From Candidatus Rifleibacteriota bacterium (lineage in GTDB: Bacteria; Riflebacteria; Ozemobacteria; Ozemobacterales; Ozemobacteraceae): 12,843 bases of DNA. Under the pieces are notes generated by a model. It worked only from the letters and a program-made list of their open reading frames with translations. It ran no database searches and was not told the origin of the DNA. Positions 1-6,792 of the stretch are shown here, in pieces. The stretch is from positions 1 to 12,843 of the forward strand of contig JAKQKW010000066.1 of NCBI GenBank assembly GCA_029560455.1, given 5' to 3'. Position numbers and translations under genes: made by a program. Position 1 is the stretch's first letter; each line of letters starts with the position of its first letter.

Positions 1-1
1 C

Positions 2-2311
2 GATACCGAAGTGCTGCAGATCGTCGATAATACACTTTACGTAGGCTGCTTCGGCGGCTGGCTGTTCAAGTCGACGATCTTTCAGAAAGCCGGCGGTGGT
101 AACTTTCTGCCGGTCAACTCGATGGGCATGGGCAGCGAAGAGCAGCACCGCATCATTTCGGTCGGCATCACCGCAATGGCCATGGACTACCCGGGCGGCG
201 GCATTTATTCGACGAAAGGGAAAGGGCTGCTGCGCGCCGACGACGGGCAGCAGGTCGTTGAGCTTGAGAGCGACTGGGTTAACGATTTTCAGGGCCTGTC
301 ACACGGCAAGTCGAACAATATCATCGCCGTTACCCAGGACAAACTGAATCTGATTCAGAACGGCAGTCTGGTCGGGGTTACGAAACTGCCTGCCCCTGAT
401 CTCTGGATCACCAGCATCGCCGTCAGCCCTGACGAAGAAACCGATGTCATCAAACAGAAGATGAGCAAAGGTGACGCACAGCTTGCCGATCTGCTTGGCA
501 ACCGGATTTTGTGGGTGGGCACCCAGGGCCGTGGCCTCTGGAAATTCGAAGAGGGCCGCTGGTACAACTTTACCACCAATGACAGCCCCTTGCCTTCAGA
601 TAATATCAACCGTGTCTATTACCTCGTTTCTGTGAAAAAGGTCGCTGTGCTCAGCGATGCGGGCGTCACCATGCTCGGAATCACTGACGAATACCAGTAT
701 GACGAATTTCAATACCGCGGCAGCAACCCGTCTTATGCCAAGACGTTCTGGCCGTTCATGCTGCACTGGGGGCCTTTTATTTACGGTTACCCGAGTCAGC
801 ATGACTACCCGATCGAGCCATTTATCTCTTATTTCAAGATTATTCAGGGCAAAGACCTCTGGGTTTCGCATGAGCGTGGTCTGTCGCGCTACGCTTTTCC
901 CTCGGCGGCGATGCTCGGCATTCTTGGTATGAACCAGAAGCTTGCCGGTCGCTACGAAAATCCCGAAAATGACCCGGTCAAAAACCTGCAGATCGAAGAC
1001 AACACCGTGGCTCGCAGTCGCCCGATGCCCGGTCATGGCGAAAGCCAGTGGCACCACTACTGCGTCGAAGGCCCGCCCGACCTGCCACCCGATTCCGTTG
1101 ACCATATCTATTCGACGCTCGATCAGCGCCTGCTCGTCGGGCCGGCGAATCAGGCGCTGATCGAAGCTGACTCTGTCAGTAATGTAACGCCGCAGCAGAT
1201 CAGCAATGCCCTTGCTGTGGCAGCTTCGGCGAGTGCTGCACTCAGCGGCACCGCTTCGCCGGCTTACCGTATTCACCCGGTGATTCGCACGCCAAATGGT
1301 CGCTTTACCAGTGATGGCAGACAACTATACAGTATTCGCAGTCAGCTGGTGCGGGCGCCGCTGCACCCGATCGTCAAGGGGCAGATAACCGATTACGATC
1401 TTGATTTCGACGAGCGCGTCTGGATGGTTTTCGACGCCAGGAATCTGGCGGTGCTCAACAGCACGACTGCTTACACCAGTATAGGTATGCATTGGGGTTC
1501 TGAGTTGAATCATGAATGGCTACAGGTCGGTGAGGGGCAGTTGCCCTGGCCGAAAGATGAAAAGCTGCTGTGTGTCAAGAAACTGGGCGCCGATATCGCA
1601 ATCGGAACGAAGGCCTCCGGGCTGTTTATATTGCCACGCGCGCACCTGCTCGACCCGGGCACCATCACGCCCGAAAACTGGAAACGCGTTGAAGTTGGCC
1701 TTGAAAACAGAGAACTTGCTGTCAGCACCGACATCATCGACTGCTGCAACTGGGAAACCTCGACCGGTAAAGTCGTCGCCATTCTCCAGGAAGAAGGCTT
1801 GACCATTTACGACGGTCAGCAGGTCACCCGAATAGATGTGCCGAAGCGGCGCTATACGAGTATGACGGCTGACCGCTTTGGCCGCCTGTGGCTCGGTGCT
1901 ATGAGCGGGCTGCTCTATATCACTCCTGAACTCAATGTTCGCGATGTTCCAACCAAGATCGAGGGATTCGATTCGAACCGCATAACTTCAGTGGCGGCTG
2001 CCCCTGACGACGCAAAATACCCCTTTGTCATCGCCGTAGCCTGCGACGAAAAATTCACTCTAGAACAGAAGTTTTTCAAGTCATCAGATGTGCCACCCAT
2101 GCTCAAAAGAAGCAGTGACAACCCTTATCGACTGCGCGTCATCAACCCCTCGATCGGTGGCAGCTGCGTCATGCTCTACGACGGCAAAAAATGGGAACGC
2201 CTCTCGCGCCCTGGGGTGCACTACCTGCATTTCGACCAGAGCAACCTCTGGCTCGCCACTTCCAACCGCATTATGCGCCTCTACCTCCCCGTCGAGAATC
2301 AGAGTTACTGA
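2..2311 (+). CDS. Beta-propeller repeat protein, 5'-truncated by window edge
   Basis: The reading frame is open to the left edge of the window; a GTG at 11 lies inside what looks like a propeller blade, so the true start is probably outside. About 769 residues are visible. Several blades carry the two-component-regulator-propeller signature: LWVGTQGRGLWKFEEGRWYNF at residues 167-187 (counting from the GTG), followed by NDSPLPSDNIN, plus later blades with DLWVSHERGLSRY and RLWLGAMSGLLYI near residue 625, and a last blade ending LWLATSNRIMRLYLP. Such blades are known from sensory propellers fused to histidine kinases or diguanylate cyclases, but here the protein stops straight after the propeller with no output domain. 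No membrane segment is visible in the part present. Its role is unknown; a ligand- or protein-binding propeller is the most that can be said. The next gene is convergent. Confidence 0.85.
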   Translation, partial: DTEVLQIVDNTLYVGCFGGWLFKSTIFQKAGGGNFLPVNSMGMGSEEQHRIISVGITAMAMDYPGGGIYSTKGKGLLRADDGQQVVELESDWVNDFQGLSHGKSNNIIAVTQDKLNLIQNGSLVGVTKLPAPDLWITSIAVSPDEETDVIKQKMSKGDAQLADLLGNRILWVGTQGRGLWKFEEGRWYNFTTNDSPLPSDNINRVYYLVSVKKVAVLSDAGVTMLGITDEYQYDEFQYRGSNPSYAKTFWPFMLHWGPFIYGYPSQHDYPIEPFISYFKIIQGKDLWVSHERGLSRYAFPSAAMLGILGMNQKLAGRYENPENDPVKNLQIEDNTVARSRPMPGHGESQWHHYCVEGPPDLPPDSVDHIYSTLDQRLLVGPANQALIEADSVSNVTPQQISNALAVAASASAALSGTASPAYRIHPVIRTPNGRFTSDGRQLYSIRSQLVRAPLHPIVKGQITDYDLDFDERVWMVFDARNLAVLNSTTAYTSIGMHWGSELNHEWLQVGEGQLPWPKDEKLLCVKKLGADIAIGTKASGLFILPRAHLLDPGTITPENWKRVEVGLENRELAVSTDIIDCCNWETSTGKVVAILQEEGLTIYDGQQVTRIDVPKRRYTSMTADRFGRLWLGAMSGLLYITPELNVRDVPTKIEGFDSNRITSVAAAPDDAKYPFVIAVACDEKFTLEQKFFKSSDVPPMLKRSSDNPYRLRVINPSIGGSCVMLYDGKKWERLSRPGVHYLHFDQSNLWLATSNRIMRLYLPVENQSY

Positions 2312-2373
2312 GTCTGGTTCAAAAGCCTGATTCTGAGCTCAAATAAGGCAAGCCCTTGATTACGCACCGGGTG

Positions 2374-2399
2374 CCGCCTTCATTATGAATGTGCGGCGG
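2374..2399. repeat. Imperfect hairpin in the 3' region of the propeller gene
   Basis: CCGCC (2374-2378) is followed by the 11-bp palindrome TTCATTATGAA (2379-2389) and, after five unpaired bases, GGCGG (2395-2399). Together these could form a bulged 10-bp stem. No T-run follows, so it is not a convincing terminator. The rest of 2312-2545 shows nothing I can name. Confidence 0.3.
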
Positions 2400-2545
2400 T
2401 TCGAGCGGCTCATGACCGCAGAAATAGAATCTGAATGTTTCGTATTTATCAACATCAGGAATTATTTGATTCAACCTCTTACAGTTATGTCATAATTCTG
2501 GACTGCCGAAAATTTTTCTTCGTCAGCGGGAATGCCTGTTTGATA

Positions 2546-2590
2546 AAAACCCCGGGTATGCCGTCGGTTGACAGACATACCCGGGGTTTT
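2546..2590. terminator. Bidirectional Rho-independent terminator
   Basis: A perfect 15-bp inverted repeat, AAAACCCCGGGTATG (2546-2560) and CATACCCGGGGTTTT (2576-2590), encloses a 15-nt loop. Read rightwards it continues into TTTTCTTT; read leftwards it ends in TTTTTATC. It sits 9 bases beyond the stop of the leftward azoreductase gene and about 235 bases beyond the rightward propeller gene, so it can end both converging transcripts. Confidence 0.9.
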
Positions 2591-2599
2591 CTTTAGAGA

Positions 2600-3226
2600 T
2601 CAGGCGAGGTTGAGAGAATCGATGCCGGCGATGGCTTCTTTGATCTTGGCTTCGCGGCCGTCTTCAGTGTTGGCGTCCATTGGCTGGGCACTGATGAAGG
2701 TCAGGTCGGTGATGCCGGCCCAGCCGAGAACGGTTTTAAGATAGGGTGTGATCTGGTCGTAGGGTTCGGCCGGGGTACCCGGGCTGTAGTCGCCGCCGCG
2801 TGTCGAAACGACGAAGACCTTGCGGCCGGCAGCGAGGCCGACAGGGCCGTTTTCGGTGTATTTGAACATGAATCCGGGTTGCCAGACCACGTCGATGTAA
2901 TGTTTCAGCCGGTAGGGAATGCCAAAGTTCCACATCGGGGTTGAGATGACGATGATGTCGGCGGCGAGAAAACGGGCAATGTGGGCTTTGATTTCTTCCC
3001 AGGCGGCGACGGCGTCGCCACTGAGTTCCTGACCGCTCATCAGCATATATTTGCCTTTGACGCGGGTTATATTCATTTCGGGTAGTTTTTCGGCAAAAAC
3101 GTCGAGCGTATCGATTGTGGCACCGGGAAACTGTTTGCCGATCTTTTTGAGCAGAGAGTCAGCGATGCGTAGAGTGCGTGAGCTCGAGCCTCTCGGGCTG
3201 GCAACGATGTGAAGTACCTTTTTCAT
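2600..3226 (-). CDS. azoR: FMN-dependent NADH:quinone oxidoreductase / azoreductase
   Basis: This 208-residue flavodoxin-fold enzyme has the usual length of the AzoR family, homodimeric cytoplasmic FMN enzymes that reduce quinones and azo compounds with NADH by two-electron transfer. Visible signatures are the FMN-phosphate loop SPRGSSSRT (residues 10-18), PMWNFGIPYRLKHYID (97-112; E. coli AzoR has PMYNF here), KYTENGPVGL (122-131) and STRGGDYS (141-148), near the isoalloxazine ring. The start is secure: CAGGAGGAAG lies 5 bases upstream of the ATG, and the ATG overlaps the stop of the upstream marR-like gene by four bases (ATGA), giving translational coupling. Context suggests a quinone or electrophile detoxification enzyme controlled by the co-transcribed repressor. 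A strong terminator follows. Confidence 0.93.
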   Translation of the reverse strand: MKKVLHIVASPRGSSSRTLRIADSLLKKIGKQFPGATIDTLDVFAEKLPEMNITRVKGKYMLMSGQELSGDAVAAWEEIKAHIARFLAADIIVISTPMWNFGIPYRLKHYIDVVWQPGFMFKYTENGPVGLAAGRKVFVVSTRGGDYSPGTPAEPYDQITPYLKTVLGWAGITDLTFISAQPMDANTEDGREAKIKEAIAGIDSLNLA

Positions 3227-3690
3227 TTTTCTTCCTCCTGGTTATGGTTGGCGGTGCCAAGTTTGCGGCAGAGCAGCGCCAGTTGTTTCTGTTCTTCTGA
3301 ATCGAGTGCCGCAAATTTCCCCGTAATGATTTTAACATGTTCCGGGAAAATTCGGCTGATAAGCTCTCTGCCGCTGTCGCTGAGACTGATCCAGTAACAG
3401 CGGCGGTCGTCGCTGCGTTTTTCTTTAATTACCAGCCCATGTTTGAGCAGGTTGTCGATTACCAGCGTGATATTGCCGCCGCTTTTGAGAATCTTTCCGG
3501 CCAGCTGGTTCTGATTGAGGGTTCCGAGATGCAGCAGCGCTTCAAGAACCCCGAACTGGCTTTCGGTCAGGCCATTGGCCTGAATCTGCCTCACTGCGGC
3601 AGCATTGACCGATTCAGAGGCGCGCAGCAGCTTGATAAAGCAGTCGAGGGCGCTGACCTCTTCCTTTGTGCCTTTGTAGTGAGTGCTCAT
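3223..3690 (-). CDS. MarR-family transcriptional repressor
   Basis: A 155-residue winged-helix regulator. The helix-turn-helix spans about residues 40-86 (LTESQFGVLEALLHLGTLNQ, then NQLAGKILKSGGNITLVIDN as the recognition region) and the wing is KRSDDRRCYWISLSDSG at about 91-107, with the DRR motif typical of MarR proteins. I chose the ATG at 3690, which has GGAG 12 bases upstream; an in-frame TTG at 3702 would add four residues but abuts the GGAG directly, so it is unlikely. Cys17 in the first helix lies roughly where OhrR-type proteins keep their redox-sensing cysteine; this is suggestive only. The gene overlaps azoR by four bases, and a 26-bp palindrome covers its promoter. It probably represses its own operon and is released by quinones, oxidants or phenolic ligands (inference from similar marR-azoreductase pairs). 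Confidence 0.9.
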   Translation of the reverse strand: MSTHYKGTKEEVSALDCFIKLLRASESVNAAAVRQIQANGLTESQFGVLEALLHLGTLNQNQLAGKILKSGGNITLVIDNLLKHGLVIKEKRSDDRRCYWISLSDSGRELISRIFPEHVKIITGKFAALDSEEQKQLALLCRKLGTANHNQEEEK

Positions 3691-3715
3691 TTTTAAGTTC
3701 AACTCCGTTCAAAAT

Positions 3716-3759
3716 TAAATACTTTAATATTAAACTATTTAACATGAATTCAAAGTCAA
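3716..3759 (-). promoter_or_regulatory. marR-azoR promoter with overlapping palindromic operator
   Basis: On the minus strand a -35-like TTGACT lies at 3759-3754. Downstream, 3716-3741 is a 26-bp palindrome with a single mismatched pair (3722/3735), centred on the perfect 12-mer TTTAATATTAAA (3723-3734). A -10-like TTTAAT lies inside it, though the spacing to TTGACT would be a long 19; TAGTTT at spacing 16 is the alternative. The size and AT-richness fit a MarR-dimer site, and its position over the -10 suggests autorepression. Confidence 0.65.
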
Positions 3760-3800
3760 GCTAAAAAGTAACAACTCTTTGGTTAAATTATGGAGATCCT

Positions 3801-3944
3801 CAATTACAAAATTGCGAGGCGAGAAGACGGGATTGCTTTTTCGGAAGCTTGTGAGCGAAGCGAATCGCTGAAGAAAAAGCAACCCGGCTGATAGGCCGAA
3901 GCTGCCCCTTAAAAAGATAACCAGTTAAGCACAATTGCTAATTG
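3801..3944. repeat. Hairpin-rich non-coding element, possibly a small mobile-derived repeat or structured RNA
   Basis: The ends carry similar small hairpins: CAATT-acaa-AATTG at 3801-3814 and CAATT-gct-AATTG at 3932-3944. Between them is a long stem: CGGG(A)TTGCTTTTTC (3828-3842) pairs with GAAAAAGCAACCCG (3873-3886), giving 14 bp with one bulged A. Its loop contains the palindrome AGCGAATCGCT (3859-3869). No convincing ORF covers it and no T-run follows either strand, so it is not a simple terminator. It fills most of the 345-base gap between marR and phaA. It could be a miniature repeat, a BIME-like element or a small RNA; I cannot decide from one copy. Confidence 0.5.
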
Positions 3945-3964
3945 GTCAATCAATGAATAGCTCT

Positions 3965-3998
3965 AAAAAAAAGACAGCCCGGGAAAGAATCCCCAGGC
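3965..3998 (-). terminator. Rho-independent terminator of the PHA operon
   Basis: On the minus strand GCCTGGGGA (3998-3990) pairs with TTCCCGGGC (3985-3977) as a 9-bp stem with two G-T wobbles and a 4-base loop. It is followed four bases later by eight consecutive T (3972-3965). It lies 50 bases beyond the phaA stop. Confidence 0.85.
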
Positions 3999-4006
3999 CC
4001 GGAAGG

Positions 4007-4033
4007 TCTGTGCGGTTAATGACTCCGCACAGA
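4007..4033 (-). terminator. Second hairpin immediately 3' of phaA
   Basis: TCTGTGCGG (4007-4015) and CCGCACAGA (4025-4033) form a perfect 9-bp stem with a 9-base loop, 14 bases after the phaA stop codon. It lacks its own T-run but sits directly upstream of the T-tailed terminator. The tandem may improve termination or protect the 3' end of the mRNA. Confidence 0.55.
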
Positions 4034-4047
4034 GGCAAGGAAAGGAA

Positions 4048-5232
4048 TCAAGCCTTGACGCGTTCGACTGCCATGGCAACACCCATGCCGCCGCCCACAC
4101 AGAGGGTGGCGAGGCCTTTGCCAGCGTTTACACGCATCATTTCATACAGCAGCGTTACCAGTACACGGGCCCCGGAAGCACCGATGGGGTGACCGAGAGC
4201 GATGGCTCCGCCGTTGACATTCGTTTTTGCCGGGTCGAGACCGAGCTGTTTGATGACGCCGAGCGACTGAACGGCGAAAGCTTCGTTGGCTTCGACGCGG
4301 TCAAGATCGCTGACTTTCCAGCCGGCTTTGGCAAGGGCTTTCTGCGTTGCAGAAACCGGGCCAAGACCCATTCTTGAAGGATTCAGACCAGTGGTTGCGT
4401 GAGCAACGATTCTGGCGATTGGTTTGAGGTTGTGTTTTTTAACAAATTCAGCCGAAGCGACGACGACAGCGGCGGCGCCGTCATTGATGCCCGAAGCGTT
4501 ACCGGCGGTGACGCTGCCGTCTTTTTTGAAAGCGGGCTTCAGTTTGCTCAGGGTTTCAAAAGTTGTACCGACGCGGAAATGTTCGTCTTTCTTGAACATG
4601 ATCGGGTCACCCTTGCGCTGCGGAATTTCGACCGGAACGATTTCGTCATCAAATTTTCCGGCTTCCCAGGCGGCGGCAACGCGCTTCTGGCTTTCGGCAG
4701 AGAACTGGTCCATTTCTTCGCGGGTGATTTTGAGTTCATCGGCAAGCCATTCGGCGGTCATGCCCATGTGTTCGCCTGAGAAAACGTCGGTCAGGCCATC
4801 CCAGACAGTCGAATCTTTGAAAGTTACGTTGCCGAGAGTGGTGCCGTTGCGTAGATCGGCGAGGTGAGGAGCGCCGCTCATGCTTTCCATGCCGCCGGCG
4901 ACGATGCACTGTGATTCGCCGGTTCTGATGGCGTCAACAGCGAGGGCGATGGTTTTGAGACCTGAACCACAAAGCTGGTTGATTGCCCAGGCGGGAACGG
5001 TTTCGGGGATGCCGGCGCCCATGGCGGCCTGGCGGCCCGGACCCTGGCCCTGACCGGCCTGCAGCACGTTACCCATAATTACTTCATCTATCTGATCGGG
5101 TTTTACACCGGCGCGTTCAAGAGCGGCCTTGATTACGACGCTGCCCAGTTTGTGGGCGGGAACGCCTTTGAGAGTGCCCATGAGGGCGCCGATTGCGGTT
5201 CTGGCTGCACCAACGATAAATACTTCAGTCAT
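4048..5232 (-). CDS. phaA: Acetyl-CoA C-acetyltransferase (beta-ketothiolase)
   Basis: A full-length 394-residue biosynthetic thiolase that condenses two acetyl-CoA to acetoacetyl-CoA, the first step of poly-3-hydroxybutyrate synthesis. All family landmarks are present: nucleophile Cys88 in [10 protein letters not shown], the NEAFA motif (residues 316-320), His348 in [16 protein letters not shown], and the acid/base Cys378 in LCVGGGMG near the C-terminus. The ATG at 5232 has AAGGAG seven bases upstream. The gene starts 21 bases after the second phaC ends, so it is the last gene of the PHA operon, followed by tandem terminators. The N-terminal [19 protein letters not shown] block is typical of class II (biosynthetic) rather than fatty-acid-degrading thiolases. 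The assignment to PHA rather than another acetoacetyl-CoA pathway rests on the operon. Confidence 0.95.
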   Translation of the reverse strand: MTEVFIVGAARTAIGALMGTLKGVPAHKLGSVVIKAALERAGVKPDQIDEVIMGNVLQAGQGQGPGRQAAMGAGIPETVPAWAINQLCGSGLKTIALAVDAIRTGESQCIVAGGMESMSGAPHLADLRNGTTLGNVTFKDSTVWDGLTDVFSGEHMGMTAEWLADELKITREEMDQFSAESQKRVAAAWEAGKFDDEIVPVEIPQRKGDPIMFKKDEHFRVGTTFETLSKLKPAFKKDGSVTAGNASGINDGAAAVVVASAEFVKKHNLKPIARIVAHATTGLNPSRMGLGPVSATQKALAKAGWKVSDLDRVEANEAFAVQSLGVIKQLGLDPAKTNVNGGAIALGHPIGASGARVLVTLLYEMMRVNAGKGLATLCVGGGMGVAMAVERVKA

Positions 5233-5253
5233 TTTCTGCTCCTTGTGAATGTA

Positions 5254-6321
5254 TTATCTGGTCAAAAATTCTTTGATCAGAGCATAAGTCGTAATTCTGA
5301 CGGGGTGCGCCGCAATCAGCGACACATGCCCGGCGGGGATCACGTGGTAATCCAATTTTCCTTTTTTCGCGGCCTTGCATTCATGAATGGCTTTGGCGGC
5401 CTTTTCATTGAAAACATGATCGTCTCTTGCCACCAGGCTCAACACCGGAATGTCGATATCGCGGAAATCGACCGGCTGGCCCATGATTGTATATTCGGCC
5501 TTGTAAAAGGCGTTTTCCTGATAGAAGGTGCTGATCAGCTCGATGAAAGCCTGTCTGGTGAAATCGACGTTGTCGCTACCCCAGATATCCAATGCTTCCC
5601 AGATCTGTTTGAAGCCCGGCATTTCGAAATTTTCGAGCAGGCCCCGGTATTTGCTCAGCTGCTTTTTCGGGTCGAGCAGCGGAAACGATGCGTGAAAGAA
5701 CTTGGCGGGCACAAGGCCCTGGTAGGCGGCGGTCATCTTTTCGACATCGAAGCCTTCGGTGCCGGTCCAGGTGGCGAGAAGGCCCGAGTCGGCGAGATCG
5801 ATCGGCGCTGTCAGCAGAAACAGGCTGCTGAGGTCTTTGCGCAGCTCAGGGTGAGCGGCATACATCGTTGCCATCATGCCGCCGATGCACTGGCCGGCCA
5901 GTTGAACCTTTTTGCAGCCGGTCAGGCGTTTAACCTGACGGATGGCGCGGCGCACCCAGACACTGACGTAGTGATCGAAGCCGCACTGGCCCATTCCGGC
6001 ATCGGGGTCGCCCCAGTCGATGAGAAAAACGTCGAGCCCGGAGGCTTTCAGCTGTTCAATCAGCGAATGGGTCGGCAGCAGATCCATGATGTAGTTGCGG
6101 TTGATCAGCGACGGCACCACGACTACCGGGTTATAATCAGTTTTAAAGTCATCGCCGCAGCGGTAGAGGGTCCAGGATGCCTGTCTGAAAACCGGGGTCT
6201 TGCGGGTCGGTTCCATGCCGAGTCGACGGCGGTCAGCTTCGGTATAGCTTTTGAGAACAGAGCGCGATACGATCTCGCGGTATTCTTCGGGCATCTCTTT
6301 GAGCTCTTTTGCTTTGGCCAT
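5254..6321 (-). CDS. phaC: Class III/IV-type PHA synthase subunit PhaC, diverged copy
   Basis: A 355-residue alpha/beta-hydrolase polymerase subunit, the usual length of class III/IV PhaC (class I enzymes are about 560-600). The catalytic triad is visible and spaced as in Allochromatium PhaC (Cys149-Asp302-His331): Cys145 in LAGQCIGG, Asp301 in ARDDHVF and His332 in PAGHVSL. Other family blocks are VVVVPSLINRNYIMDL (65-80), FLIDWGDPD (99-107) and LLTAPIDLADSG (169-180). Several normally conserved neighbours differ: Gln precedes the nucleophile, the Pro after the DHI motif is missing, and Ser replaces Gly after GH(V/I). It is therefore the more diverged of two paralogues here and could have altered substrate range or a supporting role. 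The ATG at 6321 and its AGGAAAG ribosome site lie inside a long inverted repeat. The stop is 21 bases before phaA. Confidence 0.9.
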   Translation of the reverse strand: MAKAKELKEMPEEYREIVSRSVLKSYTEADRRRLGMEPTRKTPVFRQASWTLYRCGDDFKTDYNPVVVVPSLINRNYIMDLLPTHSLIEQLKASGLDVFLIDWGDPDAGMGQCGFDHYVSVWVRRAIRQVKRLTGCKKVQLAGQCIGGMMATMYAAHPELRKDLSSLFLLTAPIDLADSGLLATWTGTEGFDVEKMTAAYQGLVPAKFFHASFPLLDPKKQLSKYRGLLENFEMPGFKQIWEALDIWGSDNVDFTRQAFIELISTFYQENAFYKAEYTIMGQPVDFRDIDIPVLSLVARDDHVFNEKAAKAIHECKAAKKGKLDYHVIPAGHVSLIAAHPVRITTYALIKEFLTR

Positions 6322-6416
6322 AGTTCTCTCTTTCCTGTCGGTTTTAAAATTTTATCCAGGTTCTGCCTGTATAACGATTTTAAAACCGACAGGCGCTTTA
6401 GTCCAGCAGAGAACTA
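6321..6416 (-). promoter_or_regulatory. Nested long inverted repeat covering the second phaC start
   Basis: Two nested perfect inverted repeats are present: outer TAGTTCTCT (6321-6329) with AGAGAACTA (6408-6416), and inner CCTGTCGGTTTTAAAAT (6334-6350) with its 17-base reverse complement (6377-6393). A small third stem CAGG-ttctg-CCTG lies in the 26-base loop. In the leftward mRNA the outer stem joins the stop codon (UAG) of the PhaE-like gene to the A of the phaC AUG. The purine-rich ribosome site is mostly paired, with only AAAG bulged. No T-run follows, so it is not a terminator. Likely roles are control of phaC translation by coupling, or mRNA processing; a small inserted repeat element is the alternative. 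Confidence 0.75.
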
Positions 6417-6779
6417 TTTTTTGTGTTTTTTGCCTTTGGCTTCAGGGGCGGCACCGGCTGCAGCAGCGGCTGCCGGTCTGTTTTCGTTTGCATCGACGTA
6501 ATCTTCGAACTTCTCGGTGAGGTCGACGAGGCGTTCTTCGATGTCGGTGAGCTTCTGCATGATCTTAACGATGTCGGTGCGTGAGGGCAGGTTCATCGCT
6601 GCCATCTGCTCGTCGAGCATCTTTGAATAAACCGCTTTGCCGGTCATGGTGGCGGCAATCGATTTTGACATTTCACTGATGAATTTTTCGTTGGTCACGA
6701 GCTTTTCGAGCTGGTCGCCCATCAGTTTTTCCCAGTTTTCAGCCCATTGTTTCATCATATCTTCGCCCATGGTGAACAT
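6414..6779 (-). CDS. Short PhaE/PhaR-like PHA synthase subunit or phasin
   Basis: A 121-residue, largely helical, charged protein. Residues about 55-92 (LDEQMAAMNLPSRTDIVKIM, then QKLTDIEERLVDLTEKFE) match the C-terminal pattern of PhaE/PhaR synthase subunits: a MNLP(S/T)R turn followed by a heptad coiled coil. The tail is an alanine-rich stretch ending GKKHKK, as in granule-associated phasins. It is much shorter than class III PhaE (about 350 residues) and shorter than class IV PhaR (about 200). The ATG at 6779 has AAGGAG; the gene begins 13 bases after the upstream phaC stop, and its stop lies at the foot of the nested inverted repeat. Position between two phaC genes suggests a shared activating or granule-anchoring partner. 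Function is inferred, not shown. Confidence 0.75.
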   Translation of the reverse strand: MFTMGEDMMKQWAENWEKLMGDQLEKLVTNEKFISEMSKSIAATMTGKAVYSKMLDEQMAAMNLPSRTDIVKIMQKLTDIEERLVDLTEKFEDYVDANENRPAAAAAAGAAPEAKGKKHKK

Positions 6780-6792
6780 TGTTTCAGTCTCC

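Noticed and set aside
596..1324. 242-codon leftward open frame
   Set aside because: Shadow of the propeller gene; composition is arginine-rich and unlike a real protein.
4399..4867. Two overlapping rightward open frames of 126 and 147 codons
   Set aside because: Both are antisense to phaA, whose catalytic motifs are intact in the other direction.
5152..6501. 449-codon rightward open frame
   Set aside because: It lies antisense to the second phaC, runs through the start region and the nested hairpin, and its translation resembles no protein family; codon bias of phaC on the other strand explains it.
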